Source: Clostridiales bacterium (GTDB lineage: Bacteria > Bacillota > Clostridia > Christensenellales > JAISNN01). From it: a stretch of 55,311 nt of DNA. Positions 8,388 to 16,974 of the stretch are shown piece by piece. Location of the stretch: contig JAISNN010000009.1 in NCBI GenBank assembly GCA_031276195.1, forward strand, positions 1-55,311. Reading direction: 5' to 3'. The position numbers were made by a program, and so were the translations under genes. The notes beneath the pieces were generated by a model. It had not been told where the DNA came from. It saw nothing but the letters and a program-made list of their open reading frames with translations, and did not search any database. Numbering within the stretch: the first letter of the stretch is position 1; each line of letters begins with the position of its first letter.

Positions 8388-8545
8388 ATCGGCGGATTGC
8401 GCCGCGCGTTATTCTATTATTTTAAGTGATTTAGCGCGTTTTAATTTTGTTTATTTTTTTATGCGGCGGAGTATCGGCGGACTGCGCCGTGCGTTATTCT
8501 ATTGTTTTCAGTGATTTGTGCATTTCGATTTTGTTTATTTTTCCG
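8388..8545 (-). repeat. Tandem duplication of the ftsX-like gene 3' end, 85-bp period
   Basis: ATCGGCGGACTGCGCCGTGC near 8473, overlapping the end of the permease gene, recurs as ATCGGCGGATTGCGCCGCGC at 8388. Both are followed by GTTATTCTATT-TTT and later TTTTGTTTATTTTT. The outer copy lies beyond the permease stop codon. Confidence 0.8.
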
Positions 8546-9726
8546 TACAACAGAATATCGGCGAGTATAACGGACAGGACGGCGATGACCGTTACGACGA
8601 TCCAGACGTACCATTCGATTAGGTCGAGCGAACCGAATTCCAGATAATCGAACAAAAAACCGACAAAGTAATATCCCGACGGCAGACCTAAGGCAATTCC
8701 GATTATTGAAAGAATCGCCAGTTCTCTATAAATAAAGCCCGCCGTTTCTATCGGCTTATAGCCGAGGACTTTGAGAGTCGCGATTTCTCTTTTCCGTTCC
8801 TCGATATTTATATTCGTAAGATTAAACAAAACCAGCGCGGAGAGCGCGATTCCGCAAACCGTAACGATTACGGCGATGACGTTCATAGAGTCGGTGAGTC
8901 CGGACAGATCTTGTATTTTCTCGTTTTCCGAGCCGCTTATCGAGGCGAGAAGCCCGAGCCCCACAAAGAGCATTACGGTCGCGCCCGCCGCCGAAAGCGC
9001 CGTCATTATCAGCCTGCCCTTAAAACGGAATATATTCCTTAGAGACGATTTGGATTTAAACTTCATTTTTTTCCAAAGAAAGGGCATATATTCCAAAAAA
9101 ATTTTCTTTCCCGCCTTAGGCGATTTGGCGCGGAGCAATTCGGCGGGTTTTTCTTTGCATTGCCTAAAACTTACAAAAAAAGCGGTCAAAAGTATCGCCG
9201 CGCTCATTGCCGCCGACCAAATCAAACCTTGCGTCAAAAATATTCCGCTTGTGTCGGGTATGTCGAATTTGATCTTGACGACGTTAAATATAGCCGGACG
9301 CAGCAAGAAATTCCCGACCGCCAGACCGATTATACAGCCGATCACGGCGCAAACCGACGCGAAAGCCGTATATCTGAAAATTATTGAAAAATTTGAGTAG
9401 CCGAGCGTTTTATAGCACGCGAACGCCGGTCTTTCTTCTTCCACGAGACGGGTAACGGTGGCGAGCGCGGTTAAAGCGGAGATGAATATAAAAAACGGAG
9501 GAAGTACGTTGCCCAGCAATTCCACTTTGTCCGCGATTCCGCCTATGATAAGGACTTGTTCGCGAGTCAAAGAGCCGTATTCCGGCGCGCTTCTGATCTG
9601 CGACGAAACCGCCCCGATGCCCGTTGCGACGGCGATGCCGACGGCTATGATCAGAGCGATCGCGCCAAGCCTCAAAACGTTTGCCGTGAACATTTTGCGT
9701 AAATTTTTGCGGTATGTTTTTGTCAT
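8494..9726 (-). CDS. FtsX-like ABC transporter permease
   Basis: 410 residues with an N-terminal membrane anchor and two FtsX-type permease modules. The MacB/FtsX family pattern is visible: RPAFACYKTLGYSNFSIIFR in the first module and ERKREIATLKVLGYKPIE in the second, each followed by three membrane helices. The second module starts after SLRNIFRFKGRL, the usual conserved amphipathic helix. At 410 residues it lacks the large extracellular domain seen in many clostridial relatives, so it is a compact version. It lies about 240 bases downstream of its ATPase partner (9965-10672), same strand. Such pairs export peptides or lipids, or power envelope processes, rather than import. A divergent TetR gene probably controls the pair. 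Confidence 0.88.
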   Translation of the reverse strand: MTKTYRKNLRKMFTANVLRLGAIALIIAVGIAVATGIGAVSSQIRSAPEYGSLTREQVLIIGGIADKVELLGNVLPPFFIFISALTALATVTRLVEEERPAFACYKTLGYSNFSIIFRYTAFASVCAVIGCIIGLAVGNFLLRPAIFNVVKIKFDIPDTSGIFLTQGLIWSAAMSAAILLTAFFVSFRQCKEKPAELLRAKSPKAGKKIFLEYMPFLWKKMKFKSKSSLRNIFRFKGRLIMTALSAAGATVMLFVGLGLLASISGSENEKIQDLSGLTDSMNVIAVIVTVCGIALSALVLFNLTNINIEERKREIATLKVLGYKPIETAGFIYRELAILSIIGIALGLPSGYYFVGFLFDYLEFGSLDLIEWYVWIVVTVIAVLSVILADILLYGKINKIEMHKSLKTIE

Positions 9727-9854
9727 TTTGTTTCCTCATATATTAAACGGTTTTTTTATTTAACGAATTTCGATATATAGGACGGAATTTTATTTTTTTA
9801 TCGTTAAACGTTTTTTTGTTTTTTGCAACGCTTAATATTTTTAAGCGTTTTACA

Positions 9855-9967
9855 TAAATTTTCGGTATGCGGTTTTATTGTTCCGTTTGTCCCGTAATTA
9901 ACGGCTTTTATTTTTTAATACTTAACGCTTATAAACGTTTCGTATAAATTTTCGGTATGCGGTTTTA
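9855..9967 (-). repeat. Duplication spanning the ATPase gene stop codon, 90-bp period
   Basis: TAAATTTTCGGTATGCGGTT occurs at 9855 and 9945, followed by TTA in both; the second includes the ATPase stop. The gap between the ATPase and permease genes is filled by this AT-rich imperfect duplication with TTAACG and AAGCGTTT motifs. Confidence 0.7.
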
Positions 9968-10672
9968 CCATTCTATTTCCTCTATGCTTAACGGATTTTC
10001 GTTTTTGACAACGCTTACCGCTTTGCCGTTTTTAATGCTTATCACCTTGTCCGCCATATCTTTCAGCGCGCCGTTGTGCGTAACGACTATGACCGTCTTG
10101 GAATGATTTTTGCATAGATCGCGCAGCAATTTTAATACGGATTTCCCCGTCGCATAGTCTAACGCTCCCGTCGGTTCGTCGCATAATAAAAGTTTCGGAT
10201 TTTTTGCGATTGCCCGGGCTATCGACACTCTCTGCCGTTCGCCGCCCGAGAGTTGCGACGGAAAATTGCCCGCGCGGTTCGACAGGTTCACCTTATCGAG
10301 AATTTCGGCGGGAGAAAAGGCGTCCTTGCAAATTTCCGCGGCAAGTTCTATGTTTTCAATCGCCGTGAGATTGGGCATAAGATTATAAAATTGAAAGACA
10401 AAGCCGACGTCGTTTCTGCGGTAGAGAGTGAGGCGGGAGGGTTTTAAGCCGGACAGCCGTTTCCCGTCCACGACGATTTCGCCGCTTGTCAGCGTGTCCA
10501 TACCGCCCAAAAGATTCAAGACGGTAGTTTTGCCCGCGCCGGACGGTCCCGCGATAACGACAAACTCTCCTTCGTCTACGGAAAAAGAAAGTTTGTCAAC
10601 CGCGTTTACCTCGATCGCGCCCGTTTTATATGTTTTCGTCGCGTCTTTAACTTCTAAAAAACTTTGTTTCAT
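9965..10672 (-). CDS. MacB/LolD-type ABC transporter ATPase
   Basis: 235-residue nucleotide-binding subunit. Walker [10 protein letters not shown] (about residue 40), Q-loop VFQFYNLMP, signature LSGGERQR, Walker [13 protein letters not shown] and H-loop VVTHN are all intact. The TxTGxxEVxAxxxL-like start and the sequence around the Q-loop are typical of the LolD/MacB/FtsE-like exporter group, which pairs with FtsX-like permeases. The permease follows downstream on the same strand. GATAAGGT precedes the ATG. ATP hydrolysis here would power the membrane partner at 8494-9726. Confidence 0.93.
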   Translation of the reverse strand: MKQSFLEVKDATKTYKTGAIEVNAVDKLSFSVDEGEFVVIAGPSGAGKTTVLNLLGGMDTLTSGEIVVDGKRLSGLKPSRLTLYRRNDVGFVFQFYNLMPNLTAIENIELAAEICKDAFSPAEILDKVNLSNRAGNFPSQLSGGERQRVSIARAIAKNPKLLLCDEPTGALDYATGKSVLKLLRDLCKNHSKTVIVVTHNGALKDMADKVISIKNGKAVSVVKNENPLSIEEIEW

Positions 10673-10953
10673 ACCTTATCCCCCGATATTCGTTTTTTTA
10701 TAGCGGCGGCAAAACGCCGCGGCGGTTTTAAAACCCGCATTGATGAAACGAGCCGTTGCCTTTTCGGATCGCATTTGCCTCCGTACGCGTTATTTTTCCC
10801 TCGCGCATTCGTTAAAAATGCCTTGACGGACGCAAAAATCTCCCTAATATAAGCCGGCGCGAGATTGAAAACGGCATATTACGCATCCTTTTGCGCGGAG
10901 AGCCGTTGTTTTTCTCACGGCGGAGTATATCGCAACACAAATTTTAAAAACGG
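10673..10953. other. Intergenic region between divergent ABC and TetR genes
   Basis: About 280 bases upstream of the ATPase gene without a convincing coding frame; a 62-codon frame at 10664-10852 overlaps the ATPase start and has no ribosome binding site. The minus-strand promoter of the ABC genes should lie here but I cannot assign its boxes with confidence. Confidence 0.4.
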
Positions 10954-10992
10954 CAACATAGTGTTGTTTTAAATCCGTATATGTAGTATAAT
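10954..10992 (+). promoter_or_regulatory. Promoter with overlapping palindrome, upstream of TetR gene
   Basis: TTGTTT (10964-10969), 17-bp spacer, TATAAT (10987-10992). The perfect inverted repeat CAACA-TAG-TGTTG (10954-10966) overlaps the -35 box and is a plausible operator for the TetR protein encoded downstream. A related CAACAC half-site lies at 10933. Confidence 0.65.
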
Positions 10993-11084
10993 ATAATATA
11001 AATCGGGAAACAAGCATTCTTTCGCGTCAATTCGGCCTTGATTATTTCAAAACCGACAGCGGAAAATTATGATGTCGCTTTAAA

Positions 11085-11300
11085 TACAAAAAACCCGCAA
11101 ATGTTTTAAAAGATGAGATAATACAAAACGGAAAACGGCAAATCCAAAAGTCCGTAAACGTTTTAAAAGACAAGATAATAAAAAATAAAAAACGATAAAC
11201 ACAAAAAAGCCCGCAAACGTTTTTGCGAATATGAGATAATGTAAAATGTAAAATAAAAAACGATAAACGAAAAACGGCAAATACAAAAAACGAAAATATT
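11085..11300 (+). repeat. Degenerate array in the TetR leader, about 58-bp period
   Basis: Three imperfect copies of GCAAACGTTTTAAAAGA followed by GAGATAATA and A-rich sequence lie between the promoter and the TetR ribosome binding site. They would form a leader of about 310 bases. No gene is seen on either strand. Confidence 0.65.
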
Positions 11301-11317
11301 TTAAGGAGTTCATACGT

Positions 11318-11908
11318 ATGGAAAACAATAAAACGGAAAACAGAATTCACCGCAAAAGACAGTATTCTCAAATGGTAATACGCAAAGCGTTTTTAGAACT
11401 TTTGGGGAAAAAACCGATAAATAAAATCACCGTTAAGGAAATTTGCGATTTAGCCGACGTAAACCGCACGACGTTTTACGGGAATTTTTACGATATTTAC
11501 GACATATTAGACAGAGTCCAAAACGAACTATACGAAAAAATAGAAGCGTCGGTCAAAAAATCAAAATACCGCAACGAGTCGCTTTTTGAGATTTTTGAAA
11601 TAATCGAGGAAAATAGGGACTTGTGCAGAATACTTTTCGGCAATAACGACGGCAGAGATTTCGTACATACGGCGATGCGAATCCCGTATGCGTACCTGCT
11701 GGACGAATGGACGGCAAAATCAAAATTGCCGGACGAGCGATTCGTCTATTTGCTTGAATTCTGCGCCAACGGGTGCGTCGGATTCGTCCGAAAATGGGTT
11801 ATGGAAGAAGCAAAAACACCGTACCGCGAAGCGGCAAAATTGCTGCAAACCTTTGTTTCGGCAAGTTTGTCGGTTCTGTCTGAAAATAATAACAAAAATC
11901 CGTCCTAA
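11318..11908 (+). CDS. TetR/AcrR-family transcriptional regulator
   Basis: 196 residues. The N-terminal helix-turn-helix (about residues 17-63) is typical: FLELLGKKPINKITVKEICD, then DVNRTTFYGNFYD. The C-terminal ligand-binding half (EIFEIIEENRDLCRILFG, later FCANGCVGFVRKWV) matches clostridial TetR proteins with TetR_C-type domains. AAGGAG at 11302-11307 supports the start. It is divergent from the ABC exporter genes, the common arrangement for a local repressor whose ligand is the exporter's substrate. The palindrome overlapping its own promoter suggests autoregulation; this is inference. Confidence 0.9.
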   Translation: MENNKTENRIHRKRQYSQMVIRKAFLELLGKKPINKITVKEICDLADVNRTTFYGNFYDIYDILDRVQNELYEKIEASVKKSKYRNESLFEIFEIIEENRDLCRILFGNNDGRDFVHTAMRIPYAYLLDEWTAKSKLPDERFVYLLEFCANGCVGFVRKWVMEEAKTPYREAAKLLQTFVSASLSVLSENNNKNPS

Positions 11909-12048
11909 ACGCCTAACGCGGCAAACCGCAATACATTTTGCCGCCGTATAATATAGAGCGCGCATATAACAAATTCGGCGAGGCGAAAATGAAACGTCGA
12001 ATAGCCGTTAATCATAAATAACCGCAAACCGATAAGCAAGTTGCAAAA

Positions 12049-12385
12049 ATGGGAATACGTTATTACGCCGCGTATGTCGGAAAGGGAATGCGTTATTATA
12101 CCGCATATATTCGGAAAGGGAATGCGTTATTATGCCGCGTATATCGGAAATGGGAATACGTTATTATACCGCGTATGTCGGAAATGGAATACGTTATTAT
12201 GCCGCGTATATTCGGAAATGGAATACGTTATTATACCGCGTATGTCGGGAATGGAATACGTTATTATGCCGCGTATATCGGAAATGGGAATACGTTATTA
12301 TACCGCGTATGCCGGAAAGGGAATACGTTATTATACCGCGTATGTTCGGAAATGGGTATACGTTATTATACCGCGGCTTTTTTTA
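12049..12385. repeat. Ten-copy degenerate array, 33-35-bp unit
   Basis: The unit GGAATACGTTATTATACCGC plus GTATGTCGGAAATG repeats about ten times between the convergent TetR and GH5 genes. Because the unit length is not a multiple of three and lacks stops, all three plus-strand frames stay open. These frames are not genes. The array abuts the 3' end of the GH5 gene, whose final codons contain the same TACCGCGTATTTGGATACG motif. The rest of the 11909-12048 gap shows nothing else. Confidence 0.85.
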
Positions 12386-13654
12386 TTGTACCGCGTATTT
12401 GGATACGATATCGATCAGCCATCGGTTTGCTTCGAAAGAGTCGGTGCTAAGGCTCGAAAACGCCGCTAAAATTTCGTCGTAACCCGCCGTTTCAACGTCG
12501 ATTTTCGGCGGATCGCAGGTGTAAAGCCCCCAACTGTTGCCGCCGTGCCCGATGATTTTATACGTCCACATCGCCCAGCCGTAACCTTTTTTGTTGTAGA
12601 GGTTGAGAGAATAACGCCAACTGTCGGGGTTGTTGAAAAAACTGAATTCACCCATAAAAAGAGGGACGTCGTAATTCAAAAACTCAACCGCCGCCATTTT
12701 ATAAAAATCAAACAGTTTGTGGACGGCAAGACTGTCGGGACGCAGCCTTTGGTATGCGTGATATTCATAGACGACGTTTTCATAGCCGTATTTTTTCGGA
12801 TCCGGCATATCCCAAGCCTCCCAGCACGCGTTCAAAAAAAGAATGTGCCGCGCGTCGACGGCGCGGATCGCATCGTGCGCCCTTTTGAAAAATTTCCATT
12901 GAACCTCGTTGGTCAAGCCCGTTTCGCCCTCAGGTTCGTTCAAAACGTCGTAGCCCGCCACCCACGGCTCGTCCTTAAAACGTTCCGCGGCTTGAACCCA
13001 AAGATCAATCGTCTTCGCCTCGTTTTCTTCGTTTCCGAAAAGTTCGACGCTCCCCGCGTCGCCCGAATGATGTTCGCCGTTTTGTGAGCCGTAAGCGCCG
13101 TGTAAGTCCAAAATCACGTAGATTTCACGCTTCGCGCATTCCGCGACAAAATTCTCCAAAAGCGTGAAATCATAGCGTTCATAGGGCGGTTCGGCAAGAT
13201 TGAAATACGCGAACGGTAAGCGTATCACGTTCATACCCATCGCCGCGATATTGTCAAAATCGCTTTCACTCCACCACGAGGATTGATAAGCGTCGAAAAG
13301 CCGCGCCGTGTCCGAATTGCCGAAACGATGGCGGAGCGCCGCCTGCATAGACAGTTGATCGCTGAAAATAATATTGCTCATCCACGGCTCGTGAATGAGA
13401 TAGCCGCCCGCGTTTATCCCGCGGAGATTGACCGCGTTTCCGTCCTTGTCGATGATATGCTTGCCGTATGCCTTTAAAAAACCGTCGTCGGGCAGCGCGC
13501 CTTTCGGAACGCTTAAACGGACGGGGGAAAGCGTGTCGTACATATCGCCGACGGGAAACATAACGAGAGGCGTCAAAATACCCGCCGCCAAAACGAGAAC
13601 GGCGAGAATAATGAGAAAAACTTTCGCGCGGTTTTTAGATTTTTTTGTCGTCAT
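12383..13654 (-). CDS. Membrane-anchored GH5-family glycoside hydrolase (endoglucanase-like)
   Basis: 423 residues. A basic N-terminus and one hydrophobic helix (about residues 12-33) anchor it to the membrane with the enzyme outside. The glycoside hydrolase family 5 TIM barrel follows: NLRGINAGGYL, then GMNVIRLPF, VILDLHGAYGSQNG, acid/base glutamate in YDVLNEPEG (about residue 240), YEYHAY, and nucleophile glutamate in FMGEFSFF (about residue 345). GH5 enzymes cleave beta-linked glucans, mannans or glycoconjugates; the exact specificity is not readable. AAGGAG precedes the ATG. Its 3' end merges into the repeat array at 12049-12385. Confidence 0.9.
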   Translation of the reverse strand: MTTKKSKNRAKVFLIILAVLVLAAGILTPLVMFPVGDMYDTLSPVRLSVPKGALPDDGFLKAYGKHIIDKDGNAVNLRGINAGGYLIHEPWMSNIIFSDQLSMQAALRHRFGNSDTARLFDAYQSSWWSESDFDNIAAMGMNVIRLPFAYFNLAEPPYERYDFTLLENFVAECAKREIYVILDLHGAYGSQNGEHHSGDAGSVELFGNEENEAKTIDLWVQAAERFKDEPWVAGYDVLNEPEGETGLTNEVQWKFFKRAHDAIRAVDARHILFLNACWEAWDMPDPKKYGYENVVYEYHAYQRLRPDSLAVHKLFDFYKMAAVEFLNYDVPLFMGEFSFFNNPDSWRYSLNLYNKKGYGWAMWTYKIIGHGGNSWGLYTCDPPKIDVETAGYDEILAAFSSLSTDSFEANRWLIDIVSKYAVQ

Positions 13655-13681
13655 AATAGAACTCCTTTGTTTGTGTTATTT

Positions 13682-13795
13682 AGGGGACGGCGGTCGGTGA
13701 TCGGCGGTTATTTAGTGATCGGTGGTCCGGGATTAGTGGTCGGCGGTTATTTAGTGATCGGTGATCGGTGGTCAGAGAGGTAGTTATTTTAACGG
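13682..13795. repeat. GCGGTTA/GGTGATC array
   Basis: Repeats of CGGCGGTTATTTAGTGATCGG and GGTGATCGGTGGTC, one of seven such arrays in the window (also 15405, 24825, 25655, 37238, 38412, 39420). This copy lies on the 5' side of the GH5 gene. Confidence 0.7.
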
Positions 13796-13799
13796 TTGA

Positions 13800-14038
13800 T
13801 GCTATGCAAAAACGTTTAAAATGCGGCGTGTATTTCACAAAATGCGCATTAAAATTCCGATAAATTACGCATTGAAAGTTCAATAAATTACGCATTAGAA
13901 TTCCGATAAAATACGCATTGAAAGTTCAATAAAATACGCATTAGAAGTTCAACAAAATACGCATTAGAAGTTCGATAAAATACGCATTGAAAGTCCGATA
14001 AATTACGCATTGAAATTGCAACAAATTACGCATTCCGA
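13800..14038. repeat. 23-bp array flanking the DUF4143 gene (left block)
   Basis: After AAAATGCGGCGTGTATTTCAC come nine units of 23 bp (AAAATACGCATTGAAAGTTC and AAAATACGCATTAGAAGTTC types) without spacers, ending at the promoter of the ATPase gene. The same leader and array recur in the same orientation at 15483-15830. Confidence 0.85.
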
Positions 14039-14067
14039 TTGACAACGCATAAAAAATCGATTATAAT
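14039..14067 (+). promoter_or_regulatory. Consensus sigma-A promoter of the DUF4143 gene
   Basis: TTGACA (14039-14044), exactly 17 bp, TATAAT (14062-14067). The -35 box overlaps the last unit of the 23-bp array. The gene starts at 14121. Confidence 0.85.
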
Positions 14068-14120
14068 AGACTTGACCGCAAAAAGTCTGCCAAAAAAAAC
14101 GACGCGGAGGGTTATAAAGA

Positions 14121-15389
14121 ATGAAGAGATATTTGAACCGTTTAATAGATGTATCTATCGCCGGCGCGCTGCGCGCGGCGGGCTGCGTCGTCGTCGAAGG
14201 CCCGAAATGGTGCGGCAAGTCAACCACGTCGAAAAGATTCGCAAAAACAGTCGTAGAATTGCAAAAACCTATAACTTTTAAGCGGTATAAGTTGTTTTCG
14301 GACGTCGGCGACGAGGGGCTGTTGAGCGGAGAAAAACCGCTGATGTTCGACGAATGGCAAAAAATCCCCGATATATGGGACTATATCCGCGCAAGTGTCG
14401 ACGAAACCGGCGAACGCGGTCAATATATTCTGACCGGATCGGCAAAACCATTGGAAAATAACGGCAGGCACAGCGGAACGGGACGTATGAAAAAAGTCGT
14501 TATGCGCCCGATGACACTTTGGGAATCAAAAGAATCAACGGGCGAAGTGTCTTTGAGCGGTCTTTTCGACCGCCCCGATAGAATTTCGGGAGAGGACAAA
14601 AACGGTCTTTTTAATATCGCGTATATTTTATGCCGCGGAGGCTGGCCGCAAGCCGTCTTGGATAAAGACAAAAAAATCGCCCTTAAAGCGGCCCCCGATT
14701 ATGTCGAATCACTCGTGGAAACCGATATCGCGGAAGTGGACGGGATCAAAAGAAACCCCGCGCGCGCAAAGGCAATCCTCCGCGCCTATGCGAGAAATAT
14801 ATCCGCGCCCGCAAAATTGTCGACAATACAAGGCGATATCGAAGCAAACGATGCGGTTTTGGATATAAGAACGCTCGATTCATACCTGAACGCTTTCAAA
14901 AAGTTGTTCGTAATCGAAGACGTGGAAGCATGGTCGCCGAAACTTCGTTCAAAAACCGTCCTGCGTACCACGAGTACAAGACAGTTCGTAGACCCGTCGA
15001 TCGCCGCCGCCGCCCTCTCGGCCTCGCCGAACGATTTGATGGAAGACTTGAATACGTTCGGACTGCTCTTTGAGACGATGTGCATTCGCGACCTTCGGGT
15101 GTACGCGGAGAGTTTTGACGGGAAAATTTTTAATTACAGAGATTCGGGCGGACTCGAAACCGACGCGGTCGTTCACCTCGGAAACGGGAAATGGGGCGCG
15201 GCGGAAATCAAACTCGGCGGCGACGAAAATATCGAAGCCGGCGCGGCGCGCCTTCGCGCCTTGAAAGAGAAAATTGACGCCGAAACAATGAACGAACCGT
15301 CTTTTTTGGCGGTTATAACCGCCGTGGGATACGCGTACCGAAGGATGGACGGCGTGTATGTCATCCCGATCGGGTGTTTGAGAGAATAG
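14121..15389 (+). CDS. AAA_14/DUF4143 family ATPase
   Basis: 422 residues. The N-terminal AAA_14 domain has Walker A GPKWCGKST (about residues 27-35), a Walker B-like LMFDEWQKIPD and the sensor GQYILTGSA. The C-terminal DUF4143 domain has YVESLVETDIAEVDGI, YLNAFKKLFVIEDVEAW and the nuclease-fold-like ending YRDSGGLETDAVV, WGAAEIKLGG. The E-x-D...E-x-K arrangement resembles a PD-(D/E)XK fold. Family members are abundant in anaerobe genomes and their physiological role is not established. Upstream is a consensus promoter. The gene is bracketed by directly repeated arrays (13682-14038 and 15405-15830), which suggests movement or duplication as a unit. Confidence 0.92.
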   Translation: MKRYLNRLIDVSIAGALRAAGCVVVEGPKWCGKSTTSKRFAKTVVELQKPITFKRYKLFSDVGDEGLLSGEKPLMFDEWQKIPDIWDYIRASVDETGERGQYILTGSAKPLENNGRHSGTGRMKKVVMRPMTLWESKESTGEVSLSGLFDRPDRISGEDKNGLFNIAYILCRGGWPQAVLDKDKKIALKAAPDYVESLVETDIAEVDGIKRNPARAKAILRAYARNISAPAKLSTIQGDIEANDAVLDIRTLDSYLNAFKKLFVIEDVEAWSPKLRSKTVLRTTSTRQFVDPSIAAAALSASPNDLMEDLNTFGLLFETMCIRDLRVYAESFDGKIFNYRDSGGLETDAVVHLGNGKWGAAEIKLGGDENIEAGAARLRALKEKIDAETMNEPSFLAVITAVGYAYRRMDGVYVIPIGCLRE

Positions 15390-15404
15390 ACGAAACGACG
15401 GCAT

Positions 15405-15830
15405 AGCGGGCGGCGGTTGTTTAGCGGTTAGCGGTTAGTGATTAGGGGTCGGCGGGGGTGATTATTTAGCGGTCGGCGATATGTGAAAACGTGTAAAATG
15501 CGGCGTGTATTTCACAAAATGCGCATTAGAATTCCGATAAAATACGCATTGAAAGTTCAACAAAATACGCATTAGAAGTTCGATAAAATACGCATTGAAA
15601 AGCCGACAAAATACGCATCGGAAGTTCGATAAAATACGCATTGAAAAGCCGACAAATTACGCATTTAAAGTCCTACAAAATGCGCATTAGAAGTTTAAAA
15701 ATAAGGCATTAAAAGTTCGGTAAAATATGCGTTTCAATATCATTAAAGTTTGTATCGGAAGTTTGATAAAATATACATAAGCAATTCAATAAATTATACG
15801 TCGGAAATCCGATAAAATACGCGTTGAAAA
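15405..15830. repeat. GCGGTTAG array plus 23-bp array (right block)
   Basis: Starts with GCGGTTAGCGGTTAGTGATT sequence (15405-15482), then AAAATGCGGCGTGTATTTCAC and 23-bp units, eight clear and several decayed, to about 15830. Order and orientation match the left block at 13682-14038. No gene is present in 15390-15887. Confidence 0.82.
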
Positions 15831-15887
15831 TTGAATAAGACAAGCGATAAAAAATTCAAACAAATACGGTTTTATATTTCGGCGCAA

Positions 15888-16328
15888 TCACCGCCAAATA
15901 AATTTTTCGCATTTTTGCATTTGGGTTTTCCCGAGAGTTACGCGTTTTTTGAAAAGTCCGCCGAATTCATACGGCGTAACGAGCCGAAAACAAATCCCGT
16001 CCTTGTGTTCCAAATCCACGCAGACAGCGTTCGATTTTTTTCCGTTTTGCGAAACGAGAACGTCAAAGGCGATTGCGGCGGCGTTTATCGTGTGTTTTTG
16101 CGCTTTTAGAGCCTTTTTCAGCCCGTCGATGACCGCGAGGCTTTCGGGGTATTCGTTTCCGTCGTAGAAGGCGACGGGGGAGACGTCCTTGCCGGCGGCG
16201 GATGCGGCGATCGGATAGAACTCCTTGTTTTTTTGAAGCAGAGAAACGGCGGCTTTTAATTGAAAATCAAACAAGCCGTCCAATTCTTTTTGCGTCGTTT
16301 TCGACGCGGAATCTCTCCACGAACCCAT
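15888..16328 (-). CDS. Conserved hypothetical protein
   Basis: 146 residues, soluble, no recognised motif. The layout (short N-terminal helix, KNKEFYPIAA, VAFYDGNEYPES, FDVLVSQNGKKSNAVCVDLEH) suggests a small alpha/beta protein similar to uncharacterised clostridial proteins in which a K-x-EFYP motif precedes a strand-rich region. The family is not identified. GAGGAAT-type sequence precedes the ATG. It may be cotranscribed with the small membrane protein gene 65 bases upstream. Confidence 0.6.
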   Translation of the reverse strand: MGSWRDSASKTTQKELDGLFDFQLKAAVSLLQKNKEFYPIAASAAGKDVSPVAFYDGNEYPESLAVIDGLKKALKAQKHTINAAAIAFDVLVSQNGKKSNAVCVDLEHKDGICFRLVTPYEFGGLFKKRVTLGKTQMQKCEKFIWR

Positions 16329-16393
16329 AGTTTTATTCCTCTTTTTTAGACGGTGTACGCGCGGGGTTTAAATCGTTATATAACCGGATTATG

Positions 16394-16741
16394 TTACGGT
16401 TTCCGCGGCGGGTGATAATGTTTTTTGCGCTCTCCAAACCATATGAGAAATCTATTATAATATTGCCGCGTTAATAACATCGAGCCGATACAGCCAAGCG
16501 TAAAAACTGCGGCGCATATATAAAGTTGAAACGGAACAATTTGCGCGAATAAAATGTTTATCATATAATAAATTGAAAATCCGCCGCTGATAATTGCGGG
16601 AAAAAGCAATCCGATTCCGCTCCATCGAAAAATTTTATAACGGAATCCGACGCCTTTATTAAACTCACGAAGCAAGAGTTTGCGTTCTTCTTTCGTCAAG
16701 TTTTCAAAAATTTTTTGCGAACCGGTTTTCATTTCTTCCAT
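16394..16741 (-). CDS. Small two-helix membrane protein
   Basis: 115 residues with an N-terminal amphipathic region (IFENLTKEERKLLLREFNKG), two membrane helices (about residues 42-65 and 68-90) and a basic tail (GERKKHYHPPRKP). Function unknown. It precedes the 15888-16328 gene on the same strand. Confidence 0.6.
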   Translation of the reverse strand: MEEMKTGSQKIFENLTKEERKLLLREFNKGVGFRYKIFRWSGIGLLFPAIISGGFSIYYMINILFAQIVPFQLYICAAVFTLGCIGSMLLTRQYYNRFLIWFGERKKHYHPPRKP

Positions 16742-16913
16742 AATTTATGCTCCCGCTATATCGTAAAACGATAAATTTCACCGCCGTATTTGGCGTTTGA
16801 TTAAACGAACGCTTTCCGCCGTCTCTTTCCGCGGTGAATACGGTATAAATTCTATAAGCGTATAAACGCGGCTTGACCATACAAATTAAAGCCGGTTATC
16901 CCGTGAAAATCGC

Positions 16914-16955
16914 GAAAAAAACGCGTTTTATGATGGAAGATATATCGCGTTTTTT
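16914..16955 (-). terminator. Terminator of tmRNA
   Basis: On the minus strand: AAAAAACGCG, loop of about 21 bases, CGCGTTTTTT, located 20-60 bases after the tmRNA 3' end. Confidence 0.7.
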
Positions 16956-16974
16956 ATTCGGATATCGTTGATTT

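Noticed and set aside
7629-8429. A 266-codon plus-strand frame rich in F, R and Y repeats
   Set aside because: It is the complement of the repeat region in the minus-strand DUF3298-type gene; arginine and phenylalanine richness reflects the antisense of repeats.
12041-12482. Three overlapping open frames of 116-142 codons
   Set aside because: All arise from the stop-free 33-35 bp array; none has a supported start or family.
13845-14038. Regular 23-bp repeats resembling a CRISPR array
   Set aside because: Units are contiguous with no unique spacers, no cas genes are nearby, and the same ladder recurs after the ATPase gene; this is a tandem array.
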